Below the pieces are notes generated by a model. The model ran no database searches. It was given only the letters and a program-made list of their open reading frames with translations, and was not told the origin of the DNA. From assembly GCA_018715525.1 (NCBI GenBank), contig DVLL01000021.1:62001-126000 (forward strand): a stretch of DNA of 64,000 nt. The letters are read 5' to 3'. Shown here in pieces: positions 58,672 through 64,000 of this stretch (within the stretch, counting starts at the first letter, position 1; the number at the start of each line of letters is the position of its first letter). Made by a program: the position numbers and the translations under genes. The stretch is from Candidatus Faeciplasma pullistercoris (GTDB lineage: Bacteria > Bacillota > Clostridia > Oscillospirales > Ruminococcaceae).

Positions 58672-59727
58672 TTAGTTGACTCGATTAAATCCATCCAGCT
58701 TTTGCTGGGTGGATTTTTTATTTTTTCTGCGGTATGTCATTGATATAACAAGCATAGCCACTATGCATATAAAGGGCAGAAGACTGTCAGATTGGGTCAC
58801 AAGAATATGTTTGGGCAGTATTGAAGCCGGCAGATAGGCTAAAAACAGTTTGTATATTATAAATGAGTAAAGCGCTGTAAGTCCAATCTGCAAAGGGCGT
58901 GTCAGGTAAAATTTCTTTAGGCTGAAGCAGTTCCCTGTAAGACTGCTGACCTGAAAATGTACGCATATTCCGCCAAAAGAAAGTAAAGCAGACGCAGCCG
59001 CATATGAAAACGCGCCGCTGTACTCATAGTTAACTATATTTGATATTTCAAGAATAGGCGGAAGCCATGACAGTTGTAGCAAAATAGGAAAAGCTGAACA
59101 GAGTATAGCTATAACGGCTGCAAAAAAAAGAATAGATGAGCAAATAGTAGTCATAGCTGTAGCTGAGGATTGAACGCTTTCAGTCATAATAAAAGACAAG
59201 CTGCGTTCCTGAATGCAAATCTCTTTAGATTTACATCGGTGTCTTGCGGCGTAAATCAAATAAAGCGTAAGGTTAGACAGGAATACAGATAAAAAAGAAA
59301 TAAACCCGAGCATTTTGCTGTTAAAAACGGCAGAACTGACTATCCCGAGACAGAAGGCAGGACCTGAGGCATATGAAAAGCAAATGACATTCTCAGCCTC
59401 ACAGCGTGTGAGCCGTCCGCTTGAAATAAGCCCGCTTATTGTCTTTGCCCCAATAGGGTAGCCTCCTATGTTTCCGAGAAAAAACGCCGTGAGCGCGGCG
59501 GAATCTAAGCCCAATCTTCGGAATATTCTCTCAAACGCTCCACTCATGGTTATCCACCCGGATAAAACGCACATCACAAACAGAGAAGGCATAATAGTAT
59601 AGACACATGATTTAAGAGATGACAGTATTGCTGCCTTTACATTATCAATGTATATCAAAGATAAAACAGCAAATATGATTATCACCACTGCAAGCGCTGC
59701 GTTTTTTAGGATTTTAAAACATTTCAT
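58672..59727 (-). CDS. YlbJ-like sporulation integral membrane protein
   Basis: Multi-TM; FFLGNIGGYPIGAKTISGLISSGRLTRCEAENVICFSYASGPAFCLG. Confidence 0.82.
   Translation of the reverse strand: MKCFKILKNAALAVVIIIFAVLSLIYIDNVKAAILSSLKSCVYTIMPSLFVMCVLSGWITMSGAFERIFRRLGLDSAALTAFFLGNIGGYPIGAKTISGLISSGRLTRCEAENVICFSYASGPAFCLGIVSSAVFNSKMLGFISFLSVFLSNLTLYLIYAARHRCKSKEICIQERSLSFIMTESVQSSATAMTTICSSILFFAAVIAILCSAFPILLQLSWLPPILEISNIVNYEYSGAFSYAAASALLSFGGICVHFQVSSLTGNCFSLKKFYLTRPLQIGLTALYSFIIYKLFLAYLPASILPKHILVTQSDSLLPFICIVAMLVISMTYRRKNKKSTQQKLDGFNRVN
58687..58726 (+). terminator. gatB terminator, embedded in the 3' coding end of ylbJ
   Basis: AAATCCATCCAGC-tttt-GCTGGGTGGATTT-TTTATTTTTT. Confidence 0.85.
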
Positions 59728-59810
59728 TTTATCATCATCCTTATTTTATTTGTACAATTCTATGCTGCTTTTTGCTGCAGTATAATAGACAAGGAAGTGA
59801 GAGTGATAAA

Positions 59811-60080
59811 ATGAAGTCGGTCAAGGATTATCTCGCAAAAAAAATTAGAAGATATAGCTTTACAGAATCGTATGTAACGGTATCAGGTATCAATGAGGTA
59901 CTTTTAGAGAATGTATCTGATGTTTATGAATGTAACGAAATAATGGTGAGGGTAAGAGCTGCCTCAAACGAAATAATCGTCTGGGGCGAAAGGCTCAGAA
60001 TAGAGAACTATGTCAACAACTCGGTGGTGGTAAGAGGCAAAATATCCTCTGTGGAGCTGAGCGGAAGAGGCGTAAAGTAA
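59811..60080 (+). CDS. yqfC: Sporulation protein YqfC (YabP/YqfC family)
   Basis: SYVTVSGINEVLLENVSDVYECNEIMVRV; followed by yqfD. Confidence 0.85.
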   Translation: MKSVKDYLAKKIRRYSFTESYVTVSGINEVLLENVSDVYECNEIMVRVRAASNEIIVWGERLRIENYVNNSVVVRGKISSVELSGRGVK

Positions 60081-60081
60081 T

Positions 60082-61245
60082 ATGACTATACATGATGTGT
60101 TTGGTTGCGTAAAGCTCAAAATTGATGGATTTGATACCAACCTAATAATGGACAGCATCTCAAAATGCTGTAGAGTAATTGAACTTTACATGGAAAATGA
60201 GACGGTATACGCAGTCGTACCCATTGTAAAGGAAAGGGAAGTTATATCTATCTGTGAACGCAGAGGCTATTCGGTAGAGGTAATTGCCAGAAATGGCGTT
60301 TACCCGTACATAATCAGATATCACAAGCGTGTCGGAATTGTAATTGGCATAGGTCTTTGCATACTGGGAATACTCTTTCTGTCAAATATTGCTCTTAGGG
60401 TAAGAGTTGTAGGAGCAAACAGTGAAGAGGCTGAGAAAAAAATCAGAGAGCTTGCTGCACAGGAAGGAATCAAGGCAGGAGCGTACATACCGTCTATGAA
60501 TTTTTTGAAGCTTGAAGCCAGATTATTTGAGCTCTCAGATGACATAGCTTGGGTTTCTATAGGTCACAGCGGTTCTGTTATAACTATAAATGTCAGCATG
60601 CCTACCATAGGAGTAGAGTCAGAGGAGAGACGAATACCATGCAATATCGTTGCGTCGCGAGACGGCGTAATTGTAAAAGCTGATGTGTTGGTAGGAGAGT
60701 TCACTTCACTTATCGGTTCTGCCGTTAAGAAAGGGGATTTGCTGGTAAGCGGAATAGTCGAAAATTCTAACGGAATGGCGTACTACCGCCATTCTATAGC
60801 CAATATAATCGCAGAGTATAATCAAACGATAACAATTGAGCAGGGACTATATGATGTCGACATCTCTGACGGCGCAGTTCATTACATGAAGTACCTTCAA
60901 TTCTTCGAGCTTGATATACCGATTTCCCGTAATCCGGATACCGGCGAAAGCTATGTGAGTGCGGAAAGAATCGAGCCTGTTAAATTTTTTGGCATCACAC
61001 TTCCTATCTCCGTAAAAACAGTCGAATATACAGAGCAAATCTCAAAAATCAAAACTTATACTGTTCAGGAGGCTGAGAATGTTCTTTACGAGCGCTTAAA
61101 AGGGTATGAGGAATACCTTCTTTCTTCTCAAGAGATAGTTTCAAAAAATGTCAATGTGGAGCAAATAGACGGAATAGTCAGATTGACGGCAGACTACACT
61201 TTAAGAGGGGATATCTGTCAAGACAGCGAGATATTTATCAAGTAG
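60082..61245 (+). CDS. yqfD: Sporulation protein YqfD
   Basis: ISICERRGYSVEVIARNGVYPYIIRYHKRVGIVIGIGLCILGILFLSNIALRVRVVGA. Confidence 0.9.
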   Translation: MTIHDVFGCVKLKIDGFDTNLIMDSISKCCRVIELYMENETVYAVVPIVKEREVISICERRGYSVEVIARNGVYPYIIRYHKRVGIVIGIGLCILGILFLSNIALRVRVVGANSEEAEKKIRELAAQEGIKAGAYIPSMNFLKLEARLFELSDDIAWVSIGHSGSVITINVSMPTIGVESEERRIPCNIVASRDGVIVKADVLVGEFTSLIGSAVKKGDLLVSGIVENSNGMAYYRHSIANIIAEYNQTITIEQGLYDVDISDGAVHYMKYLQFFELDIPISRNPDTGESYVSAERIEPVKFFGITLPISVKTVEYTEQISKIKTYTVQEAENVLYERLKGYEEYLLSSQEIVSKNVNVEQIDGIVRLTADYTLRGDICQDSEIFIK

Positions 61246-61267
61246 ACGTATTAAGCACGCAAAAGTA

Positions 61268-61296
61268 TTGAATTATCTAAAGCGATCTGGTATAAT
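61268..61296 (+). promoter_or_regulatory. SigA-type promoter of phoH-ybeY-era-recO
   Basis: TTGAAT-17 nt-TATAAT. Confidence 0.7.
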
Positions 61297-61355
61297 TTCT
61301 ATACAGATTTTTACTCAATCAAACTATACAGCCTATAGGCTGAAAGGACGATTAA

Positions 61356-62339
61356 ATGACGGAAAAATCAATAGTTGTAACTAACCTTAATCATGTTTTG
61401 AACCTTTTCGGAAGCTATGACGAGAACATTAAGCTTATTCAGGAGGAGCTTGGCGTCAATGTCATAACCAGAGGGTCTGACATAAAGATAACAGGCACAA
61501 ACCCTGCCGACGTTGACAAGGCGTATTCGTGTATAAACGCTTTACTCAAAATGTCTGAGAACGGCGATGAGATAACCTTGCAGCAGGTGAGGTATGTTCT
61601 GTCCATGGCAGGGGAGTCGAACACAGACGAAATAGCAAACCTTTCCGACGGTGGAATTTGTGTGACATCGTCAGGCAAAATCATCAAGCCAAAGACCCTG
61701 GGTCAGAAAAAATATATAGAGTCTATATCTGACAATACTATATCCTTCGGAGTAGGTCCTGCCGGAACCGGAAAGACATTTTTGGCTGTGTCGATGGCTG
61801 TCAGGGCGTTTAGGTCTCATGATATCAGCAAGATTATTCTTACTCGACCTGCTGTTGAGGCAGGAGAGAAGCTTGGGTTTTTGCCGGGCGACCTGCAAAC
61901 AAAGGTAGACCCTTATCTGCGTCCTCTTTACGACGCGCTGTTTGAGATGCTTGGGGCAGAGTCGTTTGCAAAATACCAGGAGAGGGGAAGCATCGAGGTG
62001 GCTCCGCTGGCGTATATGCGCGGAAGAACGCTTGACGATGCTTTTGTGATTCTCGACGAGGCACAAAACACTTCTCCCGAGCAAATGAAAATGTTTTTAA
62101 CAAGGCTCGGCTTTAACAGTAAGATGGTTATTACGGGAGATGTTACCCAGATAGATCTTCCCGACCCGAGAAAATCGGGACTCATTGAGGCAATAAAGGT
62201 TCTCAAAAACATCAAAGACATAGGAATAAACTACTTTACCGAAAAGGATGTCGTCCGCCACAAGCTGGTGCAGGATATAGTCAAGGCTTATGAGGTATAT
62301 AACAGCGAAAGGATGCACAAAAGGTATGAAAAAGCTTAG
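61356..62339 (+). CDS. phoH: PhoH family protein
   Basis: FGVGPAGTGKTFLAVSMAV; RGRTLDDAFVILDEAQNTSPEQMKMFLTRLG. Confidence 0.95.
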   Translation: MTEKSIVVTNLNHVLNLFGSYDENIKLIQEELGVNVITRGSDIKITGTNPADVDKAYSCINALLKMSENGDEITLQQVRYVLSMAGESNTDEIANLSDGGICVTSSGKIIKPKTLGQKKYIESISDNTISFGVGPAGTGKTFLAVSMAVRAFRSHDISKIILTRPAVEAGEKLGFLPGDLQTKVDPYLRPLYDALFEMLGAESFAKYQERGSIEVAPLAYMRGRTLDDAFVILDEAQNTSPEQMKMFLTRLGFNSKMVITGDVTQIDLPDPRKSGLIEAIKVLKNIKDIGINYFTEKDVVRHKLVQDIVKAYEVYNSERMHKRYEKA

Positions 62340-62811
62340 AGTTTCCTTTAATGACGAGCAGGATTTTTTCAAAATAACCACAGATTTGAAAAAGGTTTTG
62401 AGAAGCTGCTGCCGCGAGAGCCTTTATCAGGCTGATTTTGACCATAACTGCGAGATAAGCGTAAGCTTTGTCGATAACGAAAGAATCCGCGAGATAAACA
62501 GGGATTTTAGAAATATCGACTCAGCCACCGACGTTTTGTCCTTCCCGCTTGCCGACAACAGGGAGTTTGACCTCAACCCCGACAGCGGCTGCTATGAGTT
62601 AGGAGACATCATAATTTCTACCGAGCGCGCTGCCGAGCAGGCAAATGAATTAGGTCACTCCACCGAGCGTGAGATAGCGTTTCTGGTTGTTCACTCAATG
62701 CTTCATCTTCTCGGCTACGACCACCCGGACGAGGACAGCGAGCAAACTGCCCAGATGAGACAGCTTCAGAAGGTCATTATTTCTAAGATAGAGCAGGAAT
62801 TTGAGCTATGA
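62326..62811 (+). CDS. ybeY: Endoribonuclease YbeY
   Basis: TDVLSFPL; FLVVHSMLHLLGYDHPDEDSE (HX3HX5H). Confidence 0.95.
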   Translation: MKKLRVSFNDEQDFFKITTDLKKVLRSCCRESLYQADFDHNCEISVSFVDNERIREINRDFRNIDSATDVLSFPLADNREFDLNPDSGCYELGDIIISTERAAEQANELGHSTEREIAFLVVHSMLHLLGYDHPDEDSEQTAQMRQLQKVIISKIEQEFEL

Positions 62812-63710
62812 CTAAAAATGCCTTTATAACGATAGTAGGAAGACCGAACGCAGGGAAATCCTCGCTTCTCAACGCGCTCATAGGCGAAAAGATCGCCGCT
62901 GTAAGCTCAAAGCCTCAGACCACGAGAACAAAGATTACAGGTGTTCTCACAAAAGGCGAGATTCAGTATGTCTTTATTGATACCCCGGGCATGCATAAAT
63001 CGAGGGACAAGCTGTCAGAGCATATGATAAACGCTATCAATAGCTCGGTAAGCTCCATAGACGCTGCTCTGCTGGTTGTCGATTCTCAGAAAAAGCCGGG
63101 AGATGCTGAGCGTGAGCTGCTAAGGTCGCTTAAAGCGTCTAAAGCTCCGGTGATACTTGTTGTAAACAAGATCGACCTCTTTGATGACAAGGAGCTGCTG
63201 ATACCTGTCATCAAGGAGTATGCTTCGATGTATGACTTTGCCGAGGTAATACCGATAAGCGCGATGAACAGCGACGGGCTGGACATCATACTTGACGTTT
63301 TATCTAAATACACCACGGAGGGACCTCACTTCTTCCCGGACGACAAGTTCACAGATCAGCCTGAAAGGGTAATAATATCCGAGATAATCCGCGAAAAGCT
63401 GCTGGAACTTTTGTCTGCTGAAGTTCCACACGGAATAGCCGTCGATATTGAAACGCTCAGCGAGCGGGATACTAAGGACGGCGAGGGCATAATGGACGTC
63501 GGAGCGGTGATATACTGCGAGAAGGAGTCCCACAAAGGAATAGTGATAGGTAAGGGCGGAGCTATGCTTAAACAGGTCGGCAGGCTCGCCAGAGAGGATA
63601 TTGAGCGCTTCTTTATGATTAAGACCAATCTTCAGCTCTGGGTAAAGGTCAAGGAGGGCTGGAGGAATAGGGAAGGGCTAATCAAAAACTTCGGTCTTGC
63701 AAACGACTGA
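62808..63710 (+). CDS. era: GTPase Era
   Basis: VGRPNAGKSSLLNALIGEKIAAVSSKPQTTR; KH domain with IVIGKGGAMLKQVG. Confidence 0.98.
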   Translation: MTKNAFITIVGRPNAGKSSLLNALIGEKIAAVSSKPQTTRTKITGVLTKGEIQYVFIDTPGMHKSRDKLSEHMINAINSSVSSIDAALLVVDSQKKPGDAERELLRSLKASKAPVILVVNKIDLFDDKELLIPVIKEYASMYDFAEVIPISAMNSDGLDIILDVLSKYTTEGPHFFPDDKFTDQPERVIISEIIREKLLELLSAEVPHGIAVDIETLSERDTKDGEGIMDVGAVIYCEKESHKGIVIGKGGAMLKQVGRLAREDIERFFMIKTNLQLWVKVKEGWRNREGLIKNFGLAND

Positions 63711-63727
63711 TATTCGGAGATAAGTAG

Positions 63728-64000
63728 ATGCTGACTGTAAAGGGGCTTGTTTTAAGAGAGCGTGCCTGCGGTGACAACGACAAAATCCTTAGTATTCTTT
63801 CGGATACTCATGGGCTTTTGGAGGTCTGCGCAAAGGGTGTTAAAAAGGCGAATGCCAAGAACGCCTCGGTGTCACAGTGCTTTTGCTATGCAAAATACTG
63901 TCTTGCCGATGGTAAACACTACTATATCCTTAACAGCTCCGAGCCTATAAGAAATTTTTACGACATCAGACTTGACATAAATAAATTTGCGCTGGCAAGC
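63728..64000 (+). CDS. recO: DNA repair protein RecO, N-terminal part (continues past window)
   Basis: MLTVKGLVLRERACGDNDKILSILSDTHGLLEVCAKGVKK; downstream of era. Confidence 0.9.
   Translation, partial: MLTVKGLVLRERACGDNDKILSILSDTHGLLEVCAKGVKKANAKNASVSQCFCYAKYCLADGKHYYILNSSEPIRNFYDIRLDINKFALAS

Overview
The window is a spore-forming Clostridia-like (Firmicutes) chromosomal segment. Most of it is core housekeeping and sporulation genes in familiar order: ispG-polC; ymxH; rpsB-tsf; rsmA; ispE/aminotransferase/Lrp; mutS-mutL-miaA; sepF-ylmH-divIVA-ileS-lspA-rluD; split transketolase; yunB; ligA-gatCAB; ylbJ/yqfC-yqfD-phoH-ybeY-era-recO. Three parts look accessory. (1) An ABC / DUF1854 / ABC exporter operon at 13.0-18.6 kb sits behind a consensus promoter, a short leader ORF and an intrinsic terminator, which looks like a transcription-attenuation leader. 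(2) A secreted glycan-degradation cluster at 18.8-26.4 kb holds a beta-helix lipoprotein, two GH30-like enzymes and galE. (3) An island at about 26.87-35.9 kb carries a minus-strand surface-structure operon: TetR regulator, NPKTG-anchored pilin-like protein, three SipW/TasA-like secreted proteins, a SipW-type signal peptidase and a decayed class B sortase. A small serine recombinase and plasmid-partition remnants lie next to it. Upstream of this operon, two 26-bp Hin/hix-like palindromes bracket a promoter that currently points away from the operon. My strongest hypothesis for an undescribed system is a recombinase-controlled, phase-variable promoter switch for this surface locus. The two central dinucleotides do not match, so this needs testing. 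No rRNA, tRNA or CRISPR was recognised. All calls come from reading the sequence and recalled family motifs; no database search was run.
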